Shown: in pieces, positions 45,302 through 54,577 of the stretch
Position numbering within the stretch: position 1 is the first letter of the stretch
How the letters are laid out: each line of letters opens with the position of its first letter
Assembly: GCA_016717345.1 (NCBI GenBank)
Contig: JADKFR010000003.1
Location: 62,001-126,000, forward strand
Reading direction: 5' to 3'
DNA: 64,000 nucleotides
Origin: Propionibacteriaceae bacterium
Lineage (GTDB): Bacteria; Actinomycetota; Actinomycetes; Propionibacteriales; Propionibacteriaceae
Made by a program: the position numbers and the translations under genes
Notes under the pieces: generated by a model
Told to the model about the DNA's origin: nothing
Seen by the model: the letters and a program-made list of their open reading frames with translations, nothing else
The model's database searches: none

Positions 45302-46588
45302 GTGCCTTTGCGGCCACCCTGGCAGGACTACCTGTCCCGGGCACGCTGGTTTGCGGGTAAGGGGCTCGGAGGTCGGCTCACTCAGCTGGAGCCACTGGGG
45401 TGGTACACCTCCCCCGGGGAGCTCCCGGCAGTGCGCTCGGAGCTGGCCACCGTCGACTACGGTTCGCGCCAGGAGACCTACCAGCTGGTGGTCGGCTACC
45501 TGGCACCGGGAACCGGGGAACCGGGGGCCCTGGTGACCAGGGCCGAGGTTTCCGGCCTCGGTGAGGTCGACGTCGTGGACGCACCTGCCTCGGCCACGGC
45601 CATGGCGACCCTCATCCCTGCCCTGCTGCGTGGGGGGCCGTCTGTCCACTGGTTGGCGGCGGAGGCGGTCGACGCCGACGCTCCGCTGCGCCTGTTCACC
45701 GGCGAGCAGAGCAACTCCACCGTCATCGTCGGCGGGGCCATGCTGAAGATCTTCCGGCGACTCGAACCGGGAGCCAACCTCGAGATCGAGGTGCTCTCGG
45801 CACTCGGCGAGTCAGCGACAACGCCGCGGCTGTACGGCTGGATCAGCGAGGCCGGCTACGACCTCGCGATGGTGTGTGAACTTGTCCCCGACGCCAAGGA
45901 CGGCTGGGGATACGCGACGGCCGCCTGCGCCGCGGGACGTTCCATCGATGACGAACTGGCGGCTCTCGGGGTCGCCCTGCGGGCCGTCCATGCCGGCCTT
46001 GCCGACCGGTTCGGGACGGCACCTCGCGACGGCGCGGAGTTGAGCGCGACGATGGTGGCGCGCCTGGAGGAGGCCATCCCTCAGGCCCCCGTCCTGGGCC
46101 CGCTGGCAGCGCGCCTGCTCCCGGCACTGAAGGCGCCTGTGGGACAGCAACTCACCACCCAGCGGGTGCACGGAGACTTCCACCTGGGGCAGACCCTGCT
46201 GGGCGCCGACGGGTGGCGGATCATCGACTTCGAGGGTGAGCCGCTGAAGTCGTTGGAAGAGCGGCGGGAATTCGACACCGTGTGGCGGGACGTCGCAGGG
46301 CTCCTGCGCTCCCTCGACTATGCCCGGTCGGCGCACGCTGAGCCATCGGGACCCGAGGCGCTCGCCTGGTGCCGCAACGCCCGGGCTGCCTTCCTCACCG
46401 GGTACGCCGGGGCTGCCGAGGTTGACCCAGGCCTGCTGCGGGCATACGAGGTCGACAAGGCCATCTATGAAGTCATTTACGAAACGCGCAATCGGCCCGA
46501 TTGGGCACACATACCGCTGTCAGCGGTCCAAGATGGGCTGGTGGGGTCAGCGGTGACCCCCTCGCCCACGAACACTGAGGAGATGTGA
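45302..46588 (+). CDS. mak: maltokinase Mak
   Basis: 428 residues. It phosphorylates maltose to maltose-1-phosphate with ATP. The N-terminal cap (SRARWFAGKG) is characteristic of Mak/Pep2; the eukaryotic-type kinase part has the catalytic loop RVHGDFHLGQTL and metal-binding IIDFEGEPLKSLEERR. The GTG at 45302 has AGGGG 6 nt upstream; a TTG at 45296 overlaps the glgE stop and is less likely. No fused or adjacent trehalose synthase is present. The stop overlaps the glgB start. Confidence 0.93.
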   Translation: MPLRPPWQDYLSRARWFAGKGLGGRLTQLEPLGWYTSPGELPAVRSELATVDYGSRQETYQLVVGYLAPGTGEPGALVTRAEVSGLGEVDVVDAPASATAMATLIPALLRGGPSVHWLAAEAVDADAPLRLFTGEQSNSTVIVGGAMLKIFRRLEPGANLEIEVLSALGESATTPRLYGWISEAGYDLAMVCELVPDAKDGWGYATAACAAGRSIDDELAALGVALRAVHAGLADRFGTAPRDGAELSATMVARLEEAIPQAPVLGPLAARLLPALKAPVGQQLTTQRVHGDFHLGQTLLGADGWRIIDFEGEPLKSLEERREFDTVWRDVAGLLRSLDYARSAHAEPSGPEALAWCRNARAAFLTGYAGAAEVDPGLLRAYEVDKAIYEVIYETRNRPDWAHIPLSAVQDGLVGSAVTPSPTNTEEM

Positions 46589-48487
46589 TGGGACACGATC
46601 TGGCTGGTGGACTGGCCGGGTGGGACCTCGAGGGATTCCACAGCGGCGGCGACACTGAGTGCTGGCGTCGACTCGGATCACACGAGGTCACCGTCTTCGA
46701 CGACGAGCGCGGAGAAATCCACGGCACGCGTTTTGCGGTGTGGGCACCTAATGCCCGCGAGGTGCGATTGAACGCCGACTTCAACTGGTGGACCGGCGAC
46801 GCCATGCACCTGGTTCCTGGCTCCGGCGTCTGGGCGACCTTTATCGAGGGTGTCGGAACCGGCGCCCTCTACAAGTACAACATCTGCGGCGAGGACGGCG
46901 TCTGGCGGGAGAAGGTCGACCCGATGGCCCGCTTTGCCGAGCAGGCGCCCGCCAACTCGTCCATCGTGTACGAGAGCAAGTACGTCTGGGCGGACGACGA
47001 GTGGCTGGAGGAGCGCGCGAAGGCCGTCCCCCACCGCAGCCCGATGTCGATCTACGAAGTCCACTTGGGCAGTTGGCGCAAGGGGAAGACCTACCTCGAA
47101 CTGGCGGATGAGCTCGTCGAGTACGTCACCTGGCAGGGCTACACCCATATCGAGCTGATGCCGGTCACCGAGCACCCGTTCGAGCCCTCCTGGGGTTACC
47201 AGGTGACGAACTACTTCGCCCCGATGTCGCGGCTCGGACGCCCCGACGAGTTCCGGTACCTCGTCGATCGGCTTCACCAGGCCGGCATCGGCGTGATCCT
47301 GGACTGGGTGCCGGGACACTTCCCCAAGGACGCCTGGGCGTTGGGACGCTTCGACGGCACCGCGCTGTACGAGCACGCCGACCCCCGGCAGGGTGAGCAC
47401 AAGGACTGGGGCACCTACATCTTCAACTACGGCCGCAACGAGGTGAAGTCGTTCCTGGTCTCCAACGCCCTGTACTGGGTGACGGAGTTCCACATCGACG
47501 CGCTGCGGGTCGACGCGGTGGCGTCCATGCTCTACCTGGACTACTCCCGCGAGGACGGCGAGTGGGTGCCGAACAAGTACGGCGGCAACGAGAACCTGGA
47601 AGCCATCGATTTCCTCCGTTACGTCAACCGCCACCTCTACGAACGGGTGCCGGGCGTGGTGATGATCGCCGAAGAGTCCACCTCGTTCGGCGGAGTCACC
47701 AAGCCGGTCGACGCTCGGCGGCCTGGGGTTCGGGTTCAAGTGGAACATGGGCTGGATGAACGACTCGCTGCGCTACCTCGCGCTCGAGCCGATCTACCGG
47801 CAGTACCACCACCACGAGATGACCTTCGCGATGGTCTACGCGTATTCGGAGAACTTCGTCCTGCCGATCAGCCACGACGAGGTCGTGCACGGCAAGGGCT
47901 CGATGATCAACAAGATCCCACAGGATACGTGGCGCCAGTTCGCCACGCTGCGGGCGTTCTACTCCTACATGTGGGCCTTCCCCGGCAAACAACTGTTGTT
48001 CATGGGGTGCGAGTTCGGCCAACGCACCGAGTTCAACGAGTCCGCCAGCCTGGAATGGTGGGTCAGCGACCTGTGGGGACATCACGGCCTGCAGCGCATG
48101 ATCAAGGACCTCAATGAGCTCTACGTGGCCCACCCCGCCCTCTGGGAACTCGACTCGGATCCGGCCGGGTTCCGCTGGTTGAACGCCGACGACTCCGGGG
48201 GGAACACCTACTCCTGGGTCCGAAGCGACTCCCAGGGCCAGCAGATCGCGGTCATCGTCAACTTCTCCTCCGAGCCCTGGACGCACTACCGCCTCGGCCT
48301 GCCGAATGCGGGAGTCTGGAAGGAGATCTTCAACTCTGATGCGGGGATCTACGACGGTTCCAACGCTCACGGCAATCTCGGCCAGGTGGTGGCTTCCGAC
48401 GAGGGCTGGAACGGCTACCCGGCCAGCGCCAACGTCGTGGTGCCGCCGCTGGGTGCGGTCTACTTCCGTTACGTTGCCGAGGAATGA
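46588..48487 (+). pseudogene. glgB: 1,4-alpha-glucan branching enzyme GlgB, single-base frameshift
   Basis: GH13 subfamily 9 enzyme that makes alpha-1,6 branches. The first frame (from the ATG at 46588, GAGGAG site) covers CBM48 and the barrel through IDALRVDAVASMLYLDYSR and MIAEESTSFGGVTKPVDA. The second frame continues with GFKWNMGWMNDSLRY, LPISHDEVVHGKGSMI and the C-terminal beta domain. The switch is at about 47715: removing the T at 47715 restores GAC GCC GGC GGC CTG and the conserved GGLGFGFKWNMGW stretch, giving about 632 residues. All catalytic residues are intact, so I suspect a sequence error. The N-terminal extension seen in larger GlgB proteins is absent. Confidence 0.9.
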
Positions 48488-49266
48488 TCCGCGACGCCCT
48501 TGCCTTCCGCGTCGAGAACGGGGTTGCCCGGGTCGAGTTCACCGGTGACGATCGGCCGGAGCGTTATGACCTGCTGCTGGTGACCACGTGTCGGCACGCC
48601 TTCGCTGATCCTGGGGTTCATCGGATTGAGCTTGACGTGGCGATCGATGACCGGCTGCGGCGTCACGCCCTGCATCGCGCGGGGTTCCGGATGGAGGCGT
48701 TGAGACGTCAGCGACTCAAGGGGCCCGACGGTGGCCTGCGGGACGAGGCAGGGTATTCGTTGTTGCGCGGTGAGGCCGGCGGCTCCGCCGGCTTCACCGG
48801 TGTCATGAACAGTGTCACGCCCCGCAAGCGAGCAATCGGCCACCTCCTCCTGACCGACGCCCAAGGGGACGTCTGTCTGCTGGAGACCAGCTTCAAGGTG
48901 GACTGGGAGCTGCCGGGAGGAATCCTGAATGTCGCCGAGACTCCCCGCCAGGGAGTGATCCGCGAGGTCTTCGAAGAGCTGTCCTATGGCGTCAGCGTGG
49001 GGCGGCTCCTGGTTGTCGATTGGCTGGCGCCGTATCTCGGCTGGGAGGACGCGCTCGAGTTGATCTTCGATGGGGGCGTCCTGCCCGAGCGCTCCAAGCA
49101 ACTGCTGCGGCCTGACCTGCGTGAGATCCGTTCGGCGCACTGGCTGTCACCCCAGAATGCCGCCGACCGGATGGCGCCGTTCGCCCGCGGACGGCTGGCC
49201 GCCGCGCTTGCCGCCCGCGAGGAGGGACGCACGCTGTACCTCGAGGCGGGCGAACGGATCAGCTGA
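48484..49266 (+). CDS. Nudix hydrolase-like protein with GNAT-like N-terminal segment
   Basis: 260 residues. The Nudix domain (about 110-225) holds LPGGILNVAETPRQG and VIREVFEELSYG; this matches GX5EX7REUXEEXGU except that Ser-Tyr replaces the usual Gly, so activity is plausible but not certain. The N-terminal 85 residues (RIELDVAIDDRLRRHALHRA, GFRMEALRRQRLK) look like the C-terminal half of a GNAT acetyltransferase fold, without an obvious acetyl-CoA loop. The ATG overlaps the glgB stop (ATGA), so it is translationally coupled to the glycogen operon. The substrate is unknown. Confidence 0.78.
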   Translation: MIRDALAFRVENGVARVEFTGDDRPERYDLLLVTTCRHAFADPGVHRIELDVAIDDRLRRHALHRAGFRMEALRRQRLKGPDGGLRDEAGYSLLRGEAGGSAGFTGVMNSVTPRKRAIGHLLLTDAQGDVCLLETSFKVDWELPGGILNVAETPRQGVIREVFEELSYGVSVGRLLVVDWLAPYLGWEDALELIFDGGVLPERSKQLLRPDLREIRSAHWLSPQNAADRMAPFARGRLAAALAAREEGRTLYLEAGERIS

Positions 49267-49292
49267 CCTCGCGGAAACAGTCGGTGCCGAGG

Positions 49293-49298
49293 TATGTT
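49293..49298 (+). promoter_or_regulatory. predicted -10 box of the MFS gene
   Basis: TATGTT; a start of transcription near 49305 would give a short leader with a GAGG site before the GTG at 49333. An ATG at 49294 lies inside this box. Confidence 0.35.
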
Positions 49299-49332
49299 TT
49301 GCCAGAGTTCCCAGATGCCGAGTCGAGGTGCT

Positions 49333-51897
49333 GTGACCCACACCGACAGCCTCACGTCCCGGGCGGCACCCCGCCGCTTGGGCATTCTGATGGCCGTTTA
49401 CCTGCTCGGCATCTTCATGGGTGCCCTCGACACGGGCATCGTCACCCCTGCCCGTACGATCATCCAGAGCGACCTGGGGGTCGACGATGCGAGCGGCATC
49501 TGGATGCTCACCATCTACACGCTGGCCTACGCCGCGTCGATTCCGGTCATGGGGAAGCTCGCCGACCGCCGTGGGCGCAAGCCGATCTACCTGCTGAGTA
49601 TCGCCCTGTTCGGCCTGGGCTCACTGCTGTGCGGGCTCAGCCAGAACCTCGGCAGCTTCGAGTTCCTGGTGGTCGCGCGGGCGATCCAAGCCATTGGTGG
49701 CGGCGGGATCGTCCCGATCGCCACCGCGGAGTTCGGCACGTCGGTTCCCCCGCAGCGACGAGGGATGGCTCTGGGACTCGTCGGTGCCGTCTATGGGGTG
49801 GCGAACATCTTCGGCTCCAGTGCCGGCAGTCTCATCCTGGATCTCGTCGGCACGCACAACTGGCAGTACATCTTCTTCATCAACGTCCCGATCAGCCTGG
49901 GCATTCTCCTCGCCGGGCTCGCGTTCCTCCCGAACCACACGGTCGAGCGGGTCGCACAGATCGACCTGGTAGGGATCACCCTGCTGGTCACCATGATCCT
50001 CGCGCTGCTCTACGGTCTCGGCAACATCGACTTCTTCGACATCGCCACCAGCCTGCGATCGGGCGAGGTCTATCCCTTCCTGCTCTGCTTCGCACTGCTG
50101 TTGCCACTGTTCGTGAGGGCAGAACACCGAGCCGAGGACCCGGTGCTGAACCTGGCCTACTTCACCGACCGCACCGTCTCCACGACCCTGGCCCTGGCAT
50201 TCCTCTCCGGGGTGATCCTCATGGGCGTGATCTTCGTTCCGCAGTTCGCCGAGAACGCGCTGCGGATTCCCACGGGGGACGGTGGCTACTTCGTGATCAT
50301 CCTCGGACTGTTCAGCGGCATCGGCGCACCGCTGTCGGGAACGCTCACCGACCGCCTCGGCCCGAAGCCCGTCCTCGGGTTCGGCCTCCTGGTCTCCGCC
50401 GCCGCAGCGGCGGTCGGCGCCTGGTGGGCGATCCCGTCCCCCACCTGGGCGAGTGTTTGTACCACCTTGGCGCTCATGGGCCTGGGCCTCGGCTTCACCA
50501 TCGGCTCACCGCTCACCTACCTGATGCTCGACCGGACACCACCGCACGAGTCTTCCTCAGCCCTGGCCACCTTGTCCCTGGTGCGTTCCCTGGGAACCAC
50601 CTTGGCTCCAGCGTTCCTGGTCGGCTTTCTCACCCACGCAGGGACCGGTCTCCAGGTCGCGCTCATCGAACAGCTCCCCCAGTCGGTCACCGCCCCCGCG
50701 TTGCCCTACGCCGGCGAGTTGAATCAACAGCTCAAGGCGCTGCAGTCCAACGACCGACTGGCCGATCGGCTCAGGGACGTGGAATTCGCGGACCTGGGGA
50801 AGACGGCCCGAATCGATTTCACCACCGACGAAGGTCAGGCTCTGCCGGAGGATCTGGTCGAGCTGCTGCGCAGCGCCGACGTGACAACCATCACCGACCG
50901 CACCAAGGTGGTCGCCGAGCGCCTGTTCGCCGACCGCACGCCGTCCGTGGTCGCCGACATCACCACCGGCGTGGATGCCGGGCTGGCCAACCTCGGAGAT
51001 GCTGCCACCGATCTTGATCAGGCCCACGCCACGCTGGTCAAGGCCATTGGAGGCCTCGACAAGGGGATCGCCCAGATGGGCAAGGCCTCGGCCGGACTCC
51101 GGAAGGGCATCGCCCACCTGACCAGGGCGATCTACGGCCTGAACTCAAGCCTGACCGGTACCGCGAGGGCCATCGCCGGCATCCAAAAGGCCAACTCGGG
51201 GCTGACCAGCGGAATCACGGGGATCGATCAGGCGCTCCCAGGGCAGCAACGGGCAGTCAGCCAGTTGCAGCAGGACTACGCCAGCATCCTTGGCCAACTG
51301 CCGCCCGGGTCACCCGAACCACCAGCAGCTCAAGCCCTCAAGACCAGGATCACCGGCCTCGTCGCGACGATCGAGGGACTGAAGCTGAGGCGGGCAGCCA
51401 TGGTCACCCAGAGGGCTGGGCTGCCCGGCAAGCTGCGCCAGTTGGAGCGTCAGCGGGCGTCCTTGTCGAACCAGCGAACCGCAGCGCTGGGTGAGCGCAC
51501 CTCGCTGCGCGGCCAGTTGAAGACGCTGGACAGCAAGCGGACAGCCTCGATCGCCACCCGGAAACGGGTGGTCAAGGCGCGCAACGACGTGGCCGATGCC
51601 CGGGTCGACCTGGCTGCCGCCCAACGCAAGCTGACCGCCCTGCGCGATGGCATCCCGTCCGCCTTCGAGATTGCCAGGAGCGACTACCTGGCCGAGGTCG
51701 AACGCCTCGCACCGGACCTGGAGCGGACCTTCGAGGAGCGGCTCAACGAGGGATTCCGGGGGATCTATTTCGCCACCCTGGGCGCGAGCCTGCTTGCCCT
51801 GGGCTTGCTCGCAGGATCGGCGGCCCACCGTCGCCGGCCCGACATCGTGGGTGCGTTGACGGACAAGCCAGGGACCACCGCTGCGGAAGAAGCCTGA
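49333..51897 (+). CDS. DHA2-type MFS drug exporter with giant coiled-coil insertion
   Basis: About 854 residues. The first roughly 440 are a DHA2/EmrB-QacA 14-TM-type transporter: TM1 with FMGALDTGIVTPA, the A-like motif GKLADRRGRKPIY, and the antiporter C-type motif GLVGAVYGVANIFGSSAGS. After the helix LAPAFLVGFLTHAG comes a roughly 370-residue hydrophilic section, rich in heptad-like Gly/Leu repeats (AIGGLDKGIAQMGKASAGL, KANSGLTSGITGIDQAL) and then a charged coiled coil (RQLERQRASLSNQRTAALGE). A final TM (IYFATLGASLLALGLLAGS, about 811-831) ends it. The insertion occupies the TM13-TM14 loop. Substrate unknown. GTG 49333 chosen from the GAGG site; ATGs at 49294 and 49315 are alternatives. 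Confidence 0.85.
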   Translation: MTHTDSLTSRAAPRRLGILMAVYLLGIFMGALDTGIVTPARTIIQSDLGVDDASGIWMLTIYTLAYAASIPVMGKLADRRGRKPIYLLSIALFGLGSLLCGLSQNLGSFEFLVVARAIQAIGGGGIVPIATAEFGTSVPPQRRGMALGLVGAVYGVANIFGSSAGSLILDLVGTHNWQYIFFINVPISLGILLAGLAFLPNHTVERVAQIDLVGITLLVTMILALLYGLGNIDFFDIATSLRSGEVYPFLLCFALLLPLFVRAEHRAEDPVLNLAYFTDRTVSTTLALAFLSGVILMGVIFVPQFAENALRIPTGDGGYFVIILGLFSGIGAPLSGTLTDRLGPKPVLGFGLLVSAAAAAVGAWWAIPSPTWASVCTTLALMGLGLGFTIGSPLTYLMLDRTPPHESSSALATLSLVRSLGTTLAPAFLVGFLTHAGTGLQVALIEQLPQSVTAPALPYAGELNQQLKALQSNDRLADRLRDVEFADLGKTARIDFTTDEGQALPEDLVELLRSADVTTITDRTKVVAERLFADRTPSVVADITTGVDAGLANLGDAATDLDQAHATLVKAIGGLDKGIAQMGKASAGLRKGIAHLTRAIYGLNSSLTGTARAIAGIQKANSGLTSGITGIDQALPGQQRAVSQLQQDYASILGQLPPGSPEPPAAQALKTRITGLVATIEGLKLRRAAMVTQRAGLPGKLRQLERQRASLSNQRTAALGERTSLRGQLKTLDSKRTASIATRKRVVKARNDVADARVDLAAAQRKLTALRDGIPSAFEIARSDYLAEVERLAPDLERTFEERLNEGFRGIYFATLGASLLALGLLAGSAAHRRRPDIVGALTDKPGTTAAEEA

Positions 51898-51903
51898 CGA
51901 CGC

Positions 51904-52791
51904 TCAGAAGAGGGCGCTCATCAACCCGCGACGGGCACTGAGCACGGCAGGGTCAGTCGGGTCGACGGTCTCGAACAACTCCAGCAGCCGCACTCGGAGC
52001 ACTTCCCGATCAGGCCCCGAGGCGCGGCGGATGGTATCGATGAGCCGGCCGAAGGCCGACGCCGGGTCACCGCCGGCCAACTCCACGTCCGCGGCCGCCA
52101 TCTGGGCCTCAATGTCCTCGGAAGCGGCGGCAGCGCGCGCCAGGACGGCCGCCGGCTGGGCGTCGGCGAGGCGTGCCAGCAGGGCGGCCTGCGCCCGCCC
52201 GGCCCTGGCCTCAGGATCGTTCGGGGTACGGGACAGGACCACGTCGAACTCGGCGACAGCGCCCGCGAAGTCCCCTCGTTCGAGGGCTGCATCCGCTGCC
52301 GAGAAGCGCGGATCCGGTCCGGCATCGGCGGCGATACTGACAGGTTCGGCCCGTCCCACCACTCCCGCCCCCGCCGCGGCCTGAAGCAGCTGACCGATCA
52401 CCGCGGCCACCTCGGCCTTCTCTCGCGTGCCTTGGAACAATGGCGCGAGCTGACCACCGACGACGGCGATCACCGTGGGGACGGCCTGAACCCCAAAGGC
52501 CGCCGCGATCTGCGGGGCCGCATCGACGTTCACGCGCGCGAGGAGGTACTTGCCGGCCGCCTCGTTCGCCAGTTGGGCCAGGGCGATCGAGAGGTCCGCA
52601 GCGTCCGCGCGTGGGGAGTGCAGCTCGATCACCACGGGGTGCTTCACCGACAGCTGGATCACTGACTCGAAACTCGCCTCATCCACGTCCAGGACGTAGC
52701 TGGCTCCCACGGGTGGCGGGGGCGCCTTCGCCGCGGCGGCGATTCCGGAGAGGTCCATGGCACGCGAGGGATTGAAGCCGGAAGGAGTCAC
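51904..52791 (-). CDS. thioredoxin-fold/TPR co-chaperone, CnoX (YbbN)-like
   Basis: 295 residues. An N-terminal thioredoxin fold (about 45-150: VVIELHSPRADAAD, LLARVNVDAAPQIAAAFGV, QAVPTVIAVVGGQ) lacks the CxxC active site, so it has no redox activity of the usual kind. The C-terminal half has TPR-like helices (AADAALERGDFAGAVAEFD, NDPEARAGRAQAALL) ending in the family's LLELFETVDPTDP motif. CnoX proteins act as holdases that pass clients to GroEL; that role is inferred. GTG 52791 is set by a CAGAAT box at -7. Convergent with the MFS gene. Confidence 0.87.
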   Translation of the reverse strand: MTPSGFNPSRAMDLSGIAAAAKAPPPPVGASYVLDVDEASFESVIQLSVKHPVVIELHSPRADAADLSIALAQLANEAAGKYLLARVNVDAAPQIAAAFGVQAVPTVIAVVGGQLAPLFQGTREKAEVAAVIGQLLQAAAGAGVVGRAEPVSIAADAGPDPRFSAADAALERGDFAGAVAEFDVVLSRTPNDPEARAGRAQAALLARLADAQPAAVLARAAAASEDIEAQMAAADVELAGGDPASAFGRLIDTIRRASGPDREVLRVRLLELFETVDPTDPAVLSARRGLMSALF

Positions 52792-52797
52792 CCCAGC

Positions 52798-52803
52798 ATT
52801 CTG
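52798..52803 (-). promoter_or_regulatory. predicted -10 box of the CnoX-like gene, leaderless start
   Basis: CAGAAT on the minus strand with its last T exactly at -7 from the GTG at 52791 and no ribosome-binding site. Confidence 0.45.
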
Positions 52804-52877
52804 CCAGCCCCTTCGATGTCCCGCGAATATGGGCAAGCCCTCCCCCTGTGGTTGCCCATGGGGGCAAGATGAGGCCT

Positions 52878-54506
52878 ATGGTTCATGATCGCGCCGGGCA
52901 GGTGGCACTGCCTGAAGACCTCATCGACGTCGACGCCCTGCTGGGGGCCTACTACGACCTCACCCCGGATCCGAGCAACCCTGATCAACAGGTGGTGTTC
53001 GGCACCTCCGGCCACCGGGGCTCCAGCCTTGATGCCGCCTTCAACGACGCTCATATCGCGGCCACCACCCAGGCCATCGTGGAGTACCGCGCCAGCCAGG
53101 GGATTACCGGGCCGCTGTTCATCGGCAAGGACACCCACGCCTTGTCCGAACCTGCCTGGCGGACCGCCATCGAGGTGCTCCATGCCCACGGGGTCCACAT
53201 CCGCGCTGAGCACGACGCCGACTTCACCCCGACCCCGGCCGTGTCCAGGGCCATCATCGTCTACAACAAGACCCACGACGGCCCACGGGCCGACGGGATC
53301 GTGGTCACTCCCTCCCACAATCCTCCTCGCGATGGCGGCTTCAAGTACAACCCGCCCCACGGCGGTCCGGCGGATACCGACGCCACCAGCGTGATCGCTG
53401 CCCGGGCCAACGAACTCCTGCGCGACCCGTCTGCGATTCGCCGCACGTCCTATGCCACGGCGAGCGCGGACGTCACCAGGGTCGACTACCTCGGGGCCTA
53501 CTGCGAGGATTTGCGCAACGCCCTGAACATCTCGGCGATCGCTGAGGCCGGCGTCCACATCGGGGCAGACCCACTGGGCGGAGCGTCGGTGCAGTACTGG
53601 CAGTACATCTCGGAACGGCTGGGTATCGACCTGAGCGTGATCAACCCGTCGGTGGACCCAACCTGGCGGTTCATGACCCTCGACTGGGACGGCAAAATCC
53701 GCATGGATTGCTCTTCTCCCTACGCGATGGCCAGTCTCATCAACAATCGCAGTGCCTACGAGATCTCGACCGGCAACGACGCCGATTCGGATCGGCACGG
53801 GATCGTCACCCCCGATGGCGGCCTGATGAACCCGAACGCCTACCTCGCCGTGGCGATTCAGTACCTGTTCGGGCACCGCGAGAACTGGCGCCCCGACGCC
53901 GGAATCGGTAAGACGCTGGTGTCCTCCTCACTGATCGACAAGGTGGCCGCCGACCTCGGCCGGCGGTTGGTGGAGGTTCCGGTGGGCTTCAAGTGGTTCG
54001 TTCCCGGACTCATGAGCGGCGACATCGGTTTCGGCGGCGAGGAATCAGCCGGCGCTTCCTTCCTCGCCCTCGACGGCTCCACCTGGACCACCGACAAGGA
54101 CGGGATCCTGCTCGCCCTCCTGGCCAGTGAGATCAAGGCCGTCACCGGCAAGTCGCCCAGCGAGCTGTACGCCGAACTGGAGTCCCGCCACGGTGCCTCC
54201 AGCTACGCCAGGGTGGACGCACCGGCCAACCGGGAGCAGAAGGCCAAGCTCGCCAAGCTGTCTCCGTCTGATGTCACAGCCACCGAGCTCGCCGGGGAAC
54301 CGATCGTGGCGACCCTCACCAACGCACCCGGCAACGGCGCGGCCATCGGCGGCCTGAAGGTGACGACGGCCTCAGCGTGGTTCGCCGCCCGTCCGTCCGG
54401 GACGGAGAACGTCTACAAGATCTATGCCGAGTCCCTCAAGGGGCCTGACCACCTCAAGCAGGTCCAGCAGGAGGCTCGGGAAGTGGTCAACGCGGTCCTC
54501 GGCTGA
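52878..54506 (+). CDS. pgm: phosphoglucomutase (alpha-D-glucose specific)
   Basis: 542 residues. It interconverts glucose-1-phosphate and glucose-6-phosphate, linking glycogen to glycolysis. FGTSGHRGSSLD at the N terminus, the phosphoserine loop GIVVTPSHNPPRDGG, the metal-binding STGNDADSDRHGI, and the sugar- and phosphate-binding GGEESAGASFL and RPSGTENVYKIY. Start at the ATG at 52878, 7 nt after CAAGAT (52865-52870), so possibly leaderless. It lies near the glg genes but on its own transcript. Confidence 0.96.
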   Translation: MVHDRAGQVALPEDLIDVDALLGAYYDLTPDPSNPDQQVVFGTSGHRGSSLDAAFNDAHIAATTQAIVEYRASQGITGPLFIGKDTHALSEPAWRTAIEVLHAHGVHIRAEHDADFTPTPAVSRAIIVYNKTHDGPRADGIVVTPSHNPPRDGGFKYNPPHGGPADTDATSVIAARANELLRDPSAIRRTSYATASADVTRVDYLGAYCEDLRNALNISAIAEAGVHIGADPLGGASVQYWQYISERLGIDLSVINPSVDPTWRFMTLDWDGKIRMDCSSPYAMASLINNRSAYEISTGNDADSDRHGIVTPDGGLMNPNAYLAVAIQYLFGHRENWRPDAGIGKTLVSSSLIDKVAADLGRRLVEVPVGFKWFVPGLMSGDIGFGGEESAGASFLALDGSTWTTDKDGILLALLASEIKAVTGKSPSELYAELESRHGASSYARVDAPANREQKAKLAKLSPSDVTATELAGEPIVATLTNAPGNGAAIGGLKVTTASAWFAARPSGTENVYKIYAESLKGPDHLKQVQQEAREVVNAVLG

Positions 54507-54577
54507 GCCCCTCGGTGGTTTCGAACTGGCTTGCCCAACAGGGCACGCCGTCGCGCCGGATGTGGAAAGGTGGGCTC

